From positions 1 to 64,000 of the forward strand of contig JADJVQ010000015.1 of assembly GCA_016710525.1 (NCBI GenBank): DNA of 64,000 nucleotides, read 5' to 3'. The notes beneath the pieces were generated by a model that was given only the letters and a program-made list of their open reading frames with translations, was not told where the DNA came from and ran no database searches. The stretch comes from Burkholderiaceae bacterium. GTDB lineage: Bacteria; Pseudomonadota; Gammaproteobacteria; Burkholderiales; Burkholderiaceae_E. A program made the translations under genes and the position numbers. Positions 44,649 through 53,530 of this stretch are shown here, piece after piece (positions within the stretch are counted from its first letter, which is position 1; each line of letters opens with the position of its first letter).

Positions 44649-45380
44649 ATGATCGGGTCACAAAACGAAGCGACCAAGCGCGACGGCGAAGGTCCGGACC
44701 CGGCGGTTTCCGCGCCGATCCTCGAAGCGGCCGACCCACCAGACCGGCCGCGCACGAATGCGGAGCTGCGCGAGGAGGCGATCCGCCGGATGACATTGAC
44801 TGCCATCAAGCTGATCGCCGAACACGGCGCCGCGAAGCTGTCGCTGGTCGATGTCGGCCGTGAGTCGGGATTCAGCCACTCCCTGCCCAATTACTACTTC
44901 GGGTCGAAGAAGGGTCTGCTGCTGCACGTGTACTCGTTTGTCGTGCACGGCGCTCGCGGCAAGATCGTGCGCTGGTGGCGCACGCGGCAGCTCGGGCACA
45001 TCCGGCCCGGCCTGCCGAACATCCGGGCGACGATCCAGGGCTACCTCGGACTGGTCGAAGACGATCCGGCGCCGTCGCGGGCCTGGCACGTGCTGTGGTC
45101 CGAATCGATCTCGTCGATGCCGGAGCTGCTCGAAGTCGTGCGCACGATGAACCGCCGTTTCGTCGACTTCTTCGTTCATGAACTGAACGTCGCGATCGAG
45201 CGTGGCGAGGCCGACCCCGACATCGATGTCGAGGCCCTCGCACTGCTGCTGGCCGCATCGGTGCGCGGCGTGGTCGCGCAATACATGGTCGACCCCGAGC
45301 GGGTGGACCCGCAGAGAATTGCCGACGCGCTGATCATGCTGCTCAATCGCGGCGTCGCCATGAAGACCAACATCAGCTGA
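44649..45380 (+). CDS. TetR/AcrR-family transcriptional regulator
   Basis: The 243-residue protein has an N-terminal extension of about 45 residues, then the TetR helix-turn-helix: A-A-K-L-S-L-V-D-V-G-R-E-S-G-F-S and L-P-N-Y-Y-F-G-S-K-K-G-L-L. The C-terminal ligand-binding part is mostly helical. It resembles BetI-type regulators (S-E-S-I-S-S-M). It ends the plus-strand arm of the catabolic island, 27 bases after the binding-protein gene. It likely represses the island and responds to an acyl-CoA; this is inferred. Confidence 0.88.
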   Translation: MIGSQNEATKRDGEGPDPAVSAPILEAADPPDRPRTNAELREEAIRRMTLTAIKLIAEHGAAKLSLVDVGRESGFSHSLPNYYFGSKKGLLLHVYSFVVHGARGKIVRWWRTRQLGHIRPGLPNIRATIQGYLGLVEDDPAPSRAWHVLWSESISSMPELLEVVRTMNRRFVDFFVHELNVAIERGEADPDIDVEALALLLAASVRGVVAQYMVDPERVDPQRIADALIMLLNRGVAMKTNIS

Positions 45381-45470
45381 GGCAGCCCGCGCATGCGTCG
45401 GGACCCGCCTGCCTCGCCTTTCGAGCAGCCTTGCAGCCTCTATCTCTCCCCGCCTCTCCAAGGAACCGCG

Positions 45471-46454
45471 ATGGCCCTTCCCCCTTCCCTGCGCGCCCGG
45501 CTGAAGCTGCCGCTGATCGCCGCGCCAATGCTGCGCGTCTCCGGCCCGGACCTCGTTTCGGCGGCCTGCCGCAACGGCGTGATCGGCTCGTTCCCGACCG
45601 TCAACGCCCGCTCGGCCGACGAGCTCGACGCCTGGCTGACCCGTGTGGCGCGCGATTGCGCCGACGTGAACGGGCCGACCGCACCGGTGTGCCCGAACAT
45701 CATCATGCGGCGCGATCCCGCAATGCTCGCCGAGGATGTGAAGATCCTGGTCAAGCACAAGGTCGAGATGGTGATCGCCAGCGTCGGCTCGCCCGAGGCG
45801 GTGATCAAGCCGCTGCACGACATCGGCTGCCTGGTGTACGCCGACATCGCGTCGCTGCGCCACGCCGAAAAGGCGCTGCAGGTCGGCGCCGACGGCCTGG
45901 TGCTGCTCACCGCCGGCGCCGGCGGGCAGACCGGCTGGGCCAACGGCATGTCGTTCGTGCGCGGCGTGCGGGCCATGTTCGACGGGCCGCTGGTGCTGGC
46001 CGGGGGCATGTCCGACGGCACCGCGCTGTGGGCCGCCCGGGTGCTGGGCGCCGACCTCGGGATGATGGGCACCCGGTTCATTGCCACATCCGAGAGCATG
46101 GCGCAGCCGCCCTACAAACAGATGCTGGTCGACAGCCGCCTGGACGACGTGATGCTGACCCAGGCGATCACCGGCCTGGACACCAACATGCTGCGGCCCT
46201 CGATCGTCGCAGCGGGCCTGGACCCGAAGGAGATGGCCGGCAATGTCACGCCCGAGCGCGCCCTCGAACTGCGCAGCTCCCACGCCAAGGAGCGCGCCGG
46301 CCCCCGGCGCTGGGTCGACATCTGGAGCGCCGGGCACTCGGTGTCGGGCGTCGATGCGGTACGCCCGGCGGCGGAGCTCATCGATGAACTGGCGGCGCAA
46401 TACGCCGCCGCCCAGCGCGAGACTGCGGCGATGCTGCGCGAGGTGGGCCTGTGA
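45471..46454 (+). CDS. Nitronate monooxygenase-like FMN protein (1)
   Basis: The 327-residue protein is a TIM-barrel FMN enzyme of the 2-nitropropane dioxygenase/nitronate monooxygenase family. Signatures are L-P-L-I-A-A-P-M-L near residue 15, V-L-L-T-A-G-A-G-G-Q-T-G-W-A (FMN), L-A-G-G-M-S-D-G and M-G-T-R-F-I-A-T. Family members oxidise nitronates, but many act on unknown substrates. I chose the ATG at 45471 (M-A-L-P-P-S), which follows AAGGAACC. It is followed by a second, different NMO-like gene. Confidence 0.88.
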   Translation: MALPPSLRARLKLPLIAAPMLRVSGPDLVSAACRNGVIGSFPTVNARSADELDAWLTRVARDCADVNGPTAPVCPNIIMRRDPAMLAEDVKILVKHKVEMVIASVGSPEAVIKPLHDIGCLVYADIASLRHAEKALQVGADGLVLLTAGAGGQTGWANGMSFVRGVRAMFDGPLVLAGGMSDGTALWAARVLGADLGMMGTRFIATSESMAQPPYKQMLVDSRLDDVMLTQAITGLDTNMLRPSIVAAGLDPKEMAGNVTPERALELRSSHAKERAGPRRWVDIWSAGHSVSGVDAVRPAAELIDELAAQYAAAQRETAAMLREVGL

Positions 46455-46482
46455 GTCCGATTGGCAACCCCGCGACTGGCGC

Positions 46483-47523
46483 TTGCGCGACCCCGGCACG
46501 CCGACGCCGCCCGCGGGCGCATCCCCGGCGCGCTTTCGCACCCGAATCACCAAGCTCTTCGGCATCGAGCACCCCATTCTGCTGGGCGGGCTGCACCACC
46601 TGGGCGAATCGGGCATCGTCGCCGCGGTGGTCAATGCCGGCGGCATGGGCTTCGTCACCTCGCGCTCGTTCGCCACGCTGGACGCTTTTCGGGCCGACCT
46701 GCGCCGCTGCCGCGAACTGACCGCGGGCAAGCCCTTCGGCGTGAACCTGACCATCTCGCGCCGGCCGGGTTTCAACCGCGACGTGTCGGCCTGGATCGAC
46801 ATCGCGCTCGAAGAAGGCGTGCGGCTGTTCGAGAGTGCGGGATCGGCTCCCGACGAAATCGTCGAGCCCATCCACCGCGGTGGCGGCCTGCTGCTGCACA
46901 AGTGCCCCAGCGTGCGCCATGCGGTCACCGCGCAGCGCCTGGGCGTGGATGCGGTCGGCCTGGTCGGCATGGAGGAAGGCGGCCACCCCGGCGCCAACCA
47001 GCTGCCCTCGTTCGTCAACGCGGCCTACGCGCTGTCGCGCCTGACGGTGCCGCTGGTCGTGGGCGGGGGCATCGGGCACGGCCGGCAGATCACCGCGGCG
47101 CTGGCGATGGGCGCCGATGCCGTGGTGATGGGCAGCCGCTTCATGGTGGCCACCGAGATCATCGCCCACGAGGCGCTCAAGCGGCGCATCGTCGAGCTCG
47201 ACGAACACGGCTCGATGGCCATCCTGGGCACGATCGGCGACACCTGGCGGGTGATGGTCAACGAGACGGCCCGGGAAGTGCAGCGCCTGGAAGCGGCAGG
47301 CGCGCGCAGCCATCGGGAGTTCGGCGACCTGATCCTGTCGACACGCACCATCGAACGGGTCTATGAGGGCGGCAACGTCGAAGAAGGGATCGTGTCGCTC
47401 GGACCGGCGGCCGGCTTCGCCGATGCGATCAAACCCGCCGCGGACATCGTGGCGCAGCTGATGCACGAGGCGCTCGAGGCCGCTCGCAGGTTCCGGCAGA
47501 TGGGCGAGTTCGGGGACTTGTAG
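46483..47523 (+). CDS. Nitronate monooxygenase-like FMN protein (2), start uncertain
   Basis: This protein is 346 residues from the first plausible start. It shows I-L-L-G-G-L-H-H near the N-terminus, G-M-G-F-V-T-S, C-P-S-V-R-H-A, G-M-E-E-G-G-H-P-G and G-G-I-G-H-G-R (FMN phosphate), then M-G-S-R-F-M. It differs from the preceding NMO and resembles the A-branch. No ATG lies near the expected N-terminus. The in-frame TTG at 46483 is used here, but a GTG at 46451 in another frame plus one missing base is also possible. It probably shares a transcript with the first NMO. Confidence 0.8.
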   Translation: MRDPGTPTPPAGASPARFRTRITKLFGIEHPILLGGLHHLGESGIVAAVVNAGGMGFVTSRSFATLDAFRADLRRCRELTAGKPFGVNLTISRRPGFNRDVSAWIDIALEEGVRLFESAGSAPDEIVEPIHRGGGLLLHKCPSVRHAVTAQRLGVDAVGLVGMEEGGHPGANQLPSFVNAAYALSRLTVPLVVGGGIGHGRQITAALAMGADAVVMGSRFMVATEIIAHEALKRRIVELDEHGSMAILGTIGDTWRVMVNETAREVQRLEAAGARSHREFGDLILSTRTIERVYEGGNVEEGIVSLGPAAGFADAIKPAADIVAQLMHEALEAARRFRQMGEFGDL

Positions 47524-47580
47524 GACGCGAAAGGCGCGCGTGGTCACGGCGCGCACGCACGCGCAGGAGCGCAAAGGCCG

Positions 47581-47853
47581 CTATCCGAAGCCCGCCTCGC
47601 GCTGGTGGCGCAGCGCCAGGATCTCGACCCGATCGAGATGCAGTCGGACACGGTACAAGGCCACGTATCCGGAGGCGCCGAACGAGATGACCAGCTCGCG
47701 CAGCTGGCCTTCGACGGGCCGCCCGACAAAGGGATGCCGTTCGAGAATGGAGAAGGCGTCGAGGATCACCTCGACCGCGGCGGACGCCGCCGGGGCGTAT
47801 CGTTCAGGAAATCCAGGCTCGAGGTCGGGCCCGCTCGCCAGCGTGCGGGGCAT
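47581..47853 (-). CDS. RelE/ParE-family toxin
   Basis: The 90-residue protein has the ParE-type core: A-V-E-V-I-L-D-A-F-S-I-L-E-R-H-P, G-R-P-V-E-G-Q-L-R-E-L-V-I and Y-V-A-L-Y-R-V, ending with A-L-R-H-Q-R-E-A-G-F. The N-terminus is shorter than in most relatives. The ATG at 47853 lies inside the antitoxin open frame, with 88 bases overlap. Toxins of this type inhibit gyrase or cleave mRNA on the ribosome; which applies is not clear. Confidence 0.8.
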   Translation of the reverse strand: MPRTLASGPDLEPGFPERYAPAASAAVEVILDAFSILERHPFVGRPVEGQLRELVISFGASGYVALYRVRLHLDRVEILALRHQREAGFG

Positions 47854-48158
47854 CGGTCAGCGGGCTTGGCGCCCCACGGCGCGGCCTTTGCCGGGGGTGG
47901 CGCGGCCGCGGCCCGCTCCCAAGCCCCCCTCAGGTAGGCGGCCACCTCTTCACCGGCGTACAGCGCCCCGCCCTGATCGATCTGTTCGGCAGCCGCCAGA
48001 GCATCCGCTACGAAGGTGGAGCGCATGTCGGCCAGCGCGACCTGCGCCTGCAACGCATCGACCATCCACGCGTGCGGTGACTTCCCCTGTGCCGCGGCCA
48101 GCGGCGCGATGCGGTCCTTCAGATCTTCCGGCAGCTTCAAGGTAGTGGTCACGGCCAT
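47766..48158 (-). CDS. RHH antitoxin with overlong 3' end
   Basis: The protein starts M-A-V-T-T-T-L-K-L-P-E-D-L-K-D-R-I-A-P-L-A and continues G-K-S-P-H-A-W-M-V-D-A-L, a ribbon-helix-helix antitoxin. Relatives end at about 95 residues. Here no stop appears until 47766, giving 130 residues and an 88-base overlap with the toxin. A one-base error near the 3' end, or a real extension, could explain this. It is the partner of the ParE-type toxin. Confidence 0.72.
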   Translation of the reverse strand: MAVTTTLKLPEDLKDRIAPLAAAQGKSPHAWMVDALQAQVALADMRSTFVADALAAAEQIDQGGALYAGEEVAAYLRGAWERAAAAPPPAKAAPWGAKPADRCPARWRAGPTSSLDFLNDTPRRRPPRSR

Positions 48159-48289
48159 GGGTGGACAGTCGGATAGAGTCAGGTAACACCATGGTAGCAC
48201 CGCACCTTCTCGAATGGGCTCATCCCCTCGTCCGACCCGTTCAGCCCGCGACGCCGTGCACTGGACAGCCGGCGCCATCGCGACGGCGC

Positions 48290-49545
48290 TCAGCCCGCCG
48301 CGGTTTGCGCGATTGGCAGTGGCGCCGGCGGCGGCACCCGCCAGGCCAGCAGCAGCCCCAGCGCCGCCGCCTGCACCGCCACCCAGACCAGCAGCGTCGC
48401 CTGGAACGCCGCGACTTCGCTGCCCAGGCTGGCCCGGAACAGGTCCAGCGACACGCCGAACAGCCACTGGCACAGGAAGATGCCGGTGAAGATCAGCAGG
48501 TTGAAGCCGGTGAAGGCCCGGCCGGTGAGCGCCGGCGGGAAGGTCATCGCCACATGGGTCTGGACCAGCGTGTAGCAGGTCGAGACCACGCCTAGCGGCA
48601 GCCACAGCAGCCAGGCCCAGGGCTGGTGGATGAACGCGATCGCCGCCTGCAGCCCGATGAAGGCCACCGACCCCACACCCACCACCTGCAGCACGCTGAA
48701 GCCGCGCCGTTCGAAGCGCGGCGCGATCCAGCCCAGGCCCAGGAAGCCGACCAGCAGCACCGCGTTGAAGACGAACAGCGCGCCGGCCGCGGCCTTCGGG
48801 CTCATGCCCAGCACCTGCGTGAACCAGGGCCCGGCCCACAGGCTTTGCAGCGCGACGAAGTTCGACTGCATCGTCACCGCGGCCAGACCCCAGCGCCAGA
48901 AATAGGGTTCGCGATAGACCTGGCCATAACCGGACCAGATCGACTGCTTGCCCTGGGGGCGGACCAGCGCCTGCTCTTCGTCGTGGGGCACGCCGAACCA
49001 GATGCCGCCCGCGGTTGCGACCAGCAGCAGCGCCGCGATGCCGAACACACCTCGCCAGCCCAGCAGCGGCAGGGCAAGCTCGACCGGCACGGTCGCCAGC
49101 AGCGCGCCGCCGGTGCCCACCACCAGCATCCACGCCGCCAGCTGCGACTGGCGATCGGGCGGATACCAGAATCGGTAGCCCTTGAGCGCCGACATCAGCG
49201 CGCCGCACACGCCGGCGCCGATCAGGGCGCGACCGGCCCACAGCCAGGCGGTGGACGAGGCCAGCGCGAACACCGCGCAACCCGTGGCCGACACCAGCAG
49301 CAGACTGGCATCGGTTCGCCTGGACCCGAAGCGATCCAGGCACACGCCCAGCGGCAACTGCATCATGGCAAACGCCAGAAAATACGCCGCCGACAAGGCG
49401 CCGAGCTGGGCGTGGCTCAGCCCGAATTGCGCGACCAGGCCGGTGCGATCACCGCATTGACCGAGCGCAGCGCATACGACAGGAAGTACGCACAGGCGAA
49501 CCAGCCGAACACGACCCGGGCCTCGCGCCCCGCGAGGAACGCCAT
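48290..49545 (-). CDS. MFS transporter (one-base frameshift)
   Basis: If repaired, this is a 418-residue major-facilitator transporter with twelve helices. The first part starts M-A-F-L-A-G-R-E-A-R-V-V-F-G-W at ATG 49545 and reaches V-N-A-V-I-A-P. One base is missing at about 49437-49442. The rest continues L-V-A-Q-F-G-L-S, then S-A-A-Y-F-L-A-F-A-M-M-Q-L-P-L-G and D-R-F-G-S-R-R, the MFS loop motif. It starts two bases after the lipoprotein gene. Substrate is unknown. Confidence 0.85.
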
Positions 49546-49547
49546 GC

Positions 49548-50120
49548 TCAGGATCCCGCGACGATCAGGCGCAGCGACTCGAGGAACACGCTGGCCTCAT
49601 CGGCGGGGAGGCGTTCGCCGACCGCCACCGCCTGGCAGGCGCGGCGGCCCTGCGCGACGAACAGGGCATGCATCTGCACCGGCCGGCCCTGCACCTTGCC
49701 CTCGGCGACCAGGCGCAGCGCCGCGGTCTCGCCGCGGGCCGCGCCCGCCGCATCGATCAGCCGGACCCTGACCTCGCGCGCATTCGTTTCGGTCCCGGCA
49801 ATGTTGCGCACCATGCCCGCACGCATGGCCGCCAGCACCCGCTCGCGGGTGCCGGCCAGTTCGTCGGGCAGCACGGCACAGGCGACAGTGAACGGGATGT
49901 CGTCGGCCTTCGCACCCGCCATGGTCATGACCAGTTCGGCATCGTCCAGTCGCACGCGCTGGGTCAGCGAGACCGGCTTGCCGGGCAGCATCACCGACAG
50001 CCCGAGGTCGGCCGGGCGGACCTCGCGCCAGTTGTAGTCCGGCGAACAGGCCGCACTTAGCAGGAGCAGCAGGCCGATCAGGCTATGCTGGCACCAGGAC
50101 CATCGACAGGGAGTGGGCAT
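49548..50120 (-). CDS. Putative lipoprotein
   Basis: The 190-residue protein has a signal with a lipobox (L-L-L-S-A-A-C, Cys near residue 25) and would be anchored in the envelope. The remainder has no recognised domain; a V-M-L-P-G-K-P-V-S phrase and a Val/Ala/Arg-rich later part are visible. The start is uncertain: the ATG at 50120 lies within the start codon of the divergent DUF1840 gene. It precedes the MFS gene by two bases and may be cotranscribed. Confidence 0.65.
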   Translation of the reverse strand: MPTPCRWSWCQHSLIGLLLLLSAACSPDYNWREVRPADLGLSVMLPGKPVSLTQRVRLDDAELVMTMAGAKADDIPFTVACAVLPDELAGTRERVLAAMRAGMVRNIAGTETNAREVRVRLIDAAGAARGETAALRLVAEGKVQGRPVQMHALFVAQGRRACQAVAVGERLPADEASVFLESLRLIVAGS

Positions 50121-50448
50121 GCTCTACGAATTCAAGTGCAAAGTCGCCGGCACCGTCGTGATGACCCAGCCGGTGGCCGAACGGCTGCTGAAGATCATCG
50201 GCAAGCCGCCGGCACCGGCGGGCGTGTTCGAACCCGAACACCTGGCCAGCGCCATCAGCGCGCTGCAGGGCGCTGTCGAGCGCGACCAGGCGGGTGCGGC
50301 CACGGCCGAACCGGCCAACGGGGACGACGAGGAGGATTCGGCACAGGAAGGATCGAAACGGGTCAGCCTGAAGCAAAGGGCCTGGCCGCTGCTCGATCTG
50401 ATGAAAACGGCGCTGGCAGCCGGCCAGCGCATCACGTGGGGAGTGTGA
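50119..50448 (+). CDS. DUF1840 family protein
   Basis: The 109-residue protein starts M-L-Y-E-F-K-C-K-V-A-G and ends with V-S-L-K-Q-R-A-W-P-L-L-D-L-M, the DUF1840 signature; the middle is acidic (D-D-E-E-D-S). The family occurs mainly in betaproteobacteria; function is unknown. GGGAG lies six bases before the ATG at 50119, which is why I prefer it over the GTG at 50113. It is divergent to, and its start overlaps, the lipoprotein gene. Confidence 0.85.
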   Translation: MLYEFKCKVAGTVVMTQPVAERLLKIIGKPPAPAGVFEPEHLASAISALQGAVERDQAGAATAEPANGDDEEDSAQEGSKRVSLKQRAWPLLDLMKTALAAGQRITWGV

Positions 50449-50546
50449 CGCGGCGCATGCGCCGGTCAGCGGACTCCCTGGTCGTCACATCGGCAGGCCG
50501 GGGCGAACCGCCGATTATAGGCCCATCCCCAAGCCTGGCAGCCGCT

Positions 50547-51230
50547 CTAGAACTCCATGTCGAGTTCGTCGATCTCTTCGGGTTCCTGCAGCGCGGCGGC
50601 TATCCACTCCTGCATCTCGGGCATCGCCAGGATGGTCTCGCAATAGCCGGCGCTGAGCTTGTCGAGCTTCACGTCATAGGTGCGAAAGCGCGTGCACACC
50701 GGGGCATACATCGCATCGGCCAGGCAGCGCTTGGCGCCGAACAGGTAGGGCCCGCCGTAGGTTTCGAGGCACTCGCGCCAGATCTCGGTGATCCGCTCGA
50801 TGTCGCCCTGGGCACGCGCCCAGATCTTGTACTTGGGGAAGTGCGCGCGCAGATTCATCGGCAGCGCCGCCCGCAGGCTGCTGAAGCCGGCGTGCATCTC
50901 GCCGGCGATCGCCCGGCAATGCGCACGTGCGACGCGATCGGCCGGCAGCAGCCCGGCCTTCGGGCAGGTTTCGTTCAGGTACTCGCCGATCGCGAGGGTG
51001 TCCCAGACCTTCACCCCTTCATGGGTCAGGCAGGGCACCAGGATCGAGGGCGACAGCAGCAGCAGTTCCTGGCGCGACTGGTCATCGTGGGCGATCACCT
51101 GCGCCTGGACGTCCAGGCCCGCGAAACGCACCAGCAGCCAGCCACGCAATGACCAGGACGAGTAGTTGCGGCTGCTGATGCTCAGGGTCGAGGCGGGGGC
51201 GCGGGCGGGTTTTTTCTTGGGATCGGGCAT
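50547..51230 (-). CDS. Glutathione S-transferase family protein
   Basis: This 227-residue GST-fold protein has a thioredoxin-like N-terminal domain: S-S-R-N-Y-S-S-W-S-L-R-G at the glutathione-activating position and a V-P-C-L near residue 63 in place of the usual V-P-x-L. D-T-L-A-I-G-E-Y-L replaces the E-S-x-A-I motif. A helical C-terminal domain follows. The N-terminus has a basic P-K-K-K-P-A-R stretch. I chose the ATG at 51230. The physiological substrate is unknown. Confidence 0.85.
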   Translation of the reverse strand: MPDPKKKPARAPASTLSISSRNYSSWSLRGWLLVRFAGLDVQAQVIAHDDQSRQELLLLSPSILVPCLTHEGVKVWDTLAIGEYLNETCPKAGLLPADRVARAHCRAIAGEMHAGFSSLRAALPMNLRAHFPKYKIWARAQGDIERITEIWRECLETYGGPYLFGAKRCLADAMYAPVCTRFRTYDVKLDKLSAGYCETILAMPEMQEWIAAALQEPEEIDELDMEF

Positions 51231-51419
51231 GTCGGGGGGTTTCCTGGCGGGGTGCGCACCCGGCTCCGTGATGGACACCGCATTGCGCAACGGATGTGCA
51301 TGCAAGGCATGTGCCATGCCCGCAGACGAGCCCAGGCCCCCAGACGGCCACGATTCGGACCCGTGAAGGCGCACGGCGCACCACGGCGGTGCTGGACCGG
51401 AACTTGCATGGATTCCGGC

Positions 51420-52670
51420 ATGATCTACCAGACCTACCAAAGCTTCACCGACCTGATGTGGCCGTTTCGCACGATGGCGGAGGCGGCCTTGCCGGTGCTT
51501 GCCGAGGGCGGCACCGGCCTGGGCGACTATGCCTCGGTGCGCCGGCTGTCGGCGGCCCTCGAGGTGTTCGCGCTGGGCAAGCTCACCCATCAGCGGCCTT
51601 CCTTCGGCCTGGACACCGTGAACAGCGGCGGGGTCGACGTGGCGGTCTCGGAAGAAGCGGCGCTCACCCTGCCCTTCGGCACGCTGCTGCGGTTTCGCAA
51701 AGCGCAGGACGGGCCCGCCCAGCCCCGGGTCCTGGTGGTTGCACCGATGTCGGGGCACTTCGCCACGCTGCTGCGCGAGACCGTGCGCACGCTGCTGGCC
51801 GATCACGATGTCTACATCACCGACTGGCACAACGCGCGCTCGGTGCCGATGATGCATGGCGATTTCGGCCTGGACGAGTACATCGACTACGTCATGCAGT
51901 TCCTGCGCGCGATGGGACCGGGCGCGCATCTGCTGGCGGTGTGCCAGCCCTGCGTGGCGGCGCTTGCCGCCGCGGCGGTCATGGCCGAGGACGCCGATCC
52001 GGCGGCGCCGATCAGCGTCACCCTGATGGCCGGGCCGGTCGACTGCCGGGTCAACCCGACCGAGGTCAACCGCCTGGCCGTCGAGCGGCCGATCGAATGG
52101 TTCTCGCAGAACCTGATCGGGGTGGTGCCGCTGCGCTACCCGGGCGCACTGCGCCGCGTGTACCCCGGATTCATGCAGCTCACCGCGTTCATGAGCATGA
52201 ACCTGGACCGCCACCTGAACGCCTTCGCACAGTTGTATCGGGATCGCGTGGACGGCGACCAGGACAAGGTCGAAGCCACCCGCGCGTTCTATGAAGAATA
52301 CTTCGCGGTCGCCGATCTGCCGGCCGAGTTCTATCTCGAGACCGTTCAGAAGGTCTTCCAGGAATACTCGCTGGCCCGCGGCCACCTGCGCTGGCGCGGC
52401 CGGATCGTGCAGCCCTCGGCGATGCGCCGCACCGCGCTGCTGACGGTGGAAGGCGAACGCGACGACATCTGCGGCATCGGCCAGACGCTCGCCGCGCAGG
52501 ATCTGTGCACCAGCATCAAGCCCTGGCTGCGCACCCACTACGTGCAGCCCGGTGCCGGCCACTACGGGGTATTCAGCGGCCGGCGCTGGAGCCAGCACAT
52601 CTACCCGGTGGTGCGCGAAACGATCCAGATCGCCGAAAGCACCTTCGGGGTGGAGTCACCGGCGGGCTGA
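51420..52670 (+). CDS. phaZ: Intracellular polyhydroxyalkanoate depolymerase
   Basis: The 416-residue protein matches intracellular PHA/PHB depolymerases (PhaZ) that mobilise storage granules. The start M-I-Y-Q-T-Y-Q is typical. The nucleophile is a Cys in A-V-C-Q-P (Cys175), as in the Ralstonia enzyme, rather than Ser. Asp in E-G-E-R-D-D and His in G-A-G-H-Y-G-V-F-S-G complete the triad. I chose the ATG at 51420; an in-frame ATG four codons earlier is possible. It lies next to the divergent GST gene. Confidence 0.92.
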   Translation: MIYQTYQSFTDLMWPFRTMAEAALPVLAEGGTGLGDYASVRRLSAALEVFALGKLTHQRPSFGLDTVNSGGVDVAVSEEAALTLPFGTLLRFRKAQDGPAQPRVLVVAPMSGHFATLLRETVRTLLADHDVYITDWHNARSVPMMHGDFGLDEYIDYVMQFLRAMGPGAHLLAVCQPCVAALAAAAVMAEDADPAAPISVTLMAGPVDCRVNPTEVNRLAVERPIEWFSQNLIGVVPLRYPGALRRVYPGFMQLTAFMSMNLDRHLNAFAQLYRDRVDGDQDKVEATRAFYEEYFAVADLPAEFYLETVQKVFQEYSLARGHLRWRGRIVQPSAMRRTALLTVEGERDDICGIGQTLAAQDLCTSIKPWLRTHYVQPGAGHYGVFSGRRWSQHIYPVVRETIQIAESTFGVESPAG

Positions 52671-52761
52671 GTCGCGCTCCGGGCGGCGCAGCAGCCTGCC
52701 TGAACGGCTGGCCGGCCTGAGCGGCTGGCCGGACCGGCCTCCGCAGGCGCCCGGTCACGGT

Positions 52762-53520
52762 TCACCAGAGTTTCACGCAGGGCCCGCGGTAGATGAACTC
52801 GCCCGCCGGCTTGCCGGTGGCCGGGGTTCCCGCGTTTTCGACCGACACCCCCAGGAACGGAATCTTGGACAGCACGTCTTCGGCCGACGCCAGCAGTTCG
52901 AGCTTGCCCTTCTCCTTCGCGGGCAGATCGCCCAGCGCGCGCGGCTCGCCGCCCGCGGGCAGCGCCCACAGGCGAAGGACCTTGCCGGGCGGCAGATCCT
53001 GGGGCCGCAGCACCTTGATGTGGACATCGCGCTGGTAGCGCTGCGCGCTGATCAGAAAGGCTGGCGCCTGGCCGGTGTCGGACAGCACGGCCACATAACT
53101 TTGCGCCAGTCCGCCCATGCCGGCGGTGGTTGCGGGCGTCGCCTGCCACCAGCGCGGCCCGAACTGCGTCACGCCCAGCGCCAGGAACAGGCCGAGCGCC
53201 ACCAGAGCCCCGCTGCGCCAGAACACCAGGTTCTGCCACCAGCCGCCGGATGCGCGCGCGGATGCCGCCGCGGCCGGTGAGCTGCGGGCCGCCGGCTGCA
53301 CCCGAGCCTCGATGGCGCGCCAGACATGATCGGGCGGCTGGCGCGGGGGCAGCTGCGCGGCGAAGGGCAGCAGCTGCTCTTCGGCAACCCGCAGCGCACG
53401 GCGGGCGGCCGGCGAATCGAGGGCGATCTTTTCGAAGCGCCGGCGCGAGCGCGGCGGCATCGTGCCCAGCACGTAATCGGCGGCCAGGCGGGCCAGCAGG
53501 TCGGGATCGGAATAGTTCAT
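52762..53520 (-). CDS. Anti-sigma factor (RskA-like)
   Basis: The 252-residue protein has an N-terminal zinc-less anti-sigma domain (A-D-Y-V-L-G-T-M-P-P-R-S-R-R-R-F-E), one transmembrane helix at about residues 110-130, and a periplasmic RskA-type domain with L-W-A-L-P-A-G-G. It should hold the ECF sigma factor inactive at the membrane until a signal is received. The ATG at 53520 is ten bases after the sigma gene, the usual sigma/anti-sigma order. Confidence 0.9.
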   Translation of the reverse strand: MNYSDPDLLARLAADYVLGTMPPRSRRRFEKIALDSPAARRALRVAEEQLLPFAAQLPPRQPPDHVWRAIEARVQPAARSSPAAAASARASGGWWQNLVFWRSGALVALGLFLALGVTQFGPRWWQATPATTAGMGGLAQSYVAVLSDTGQAPAFLISAQRYQRDVHIKVLRPQDLPPGKVLRLWALPAGGEPRALGDLPAKEKGKLELLASAEDVLSKIPFLGVSVENAGTPATGKPAGEFIYRGPCVKLW

Positions 53521-53530
53521 GGCCGTCCCC

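Noticed and set aside
52674..52740. CGGCTGGCCGG direct repeats after phaZ as a terminator
   Set aside because: They are short GC-rich direct repeats without a clear hairpin and T-run.
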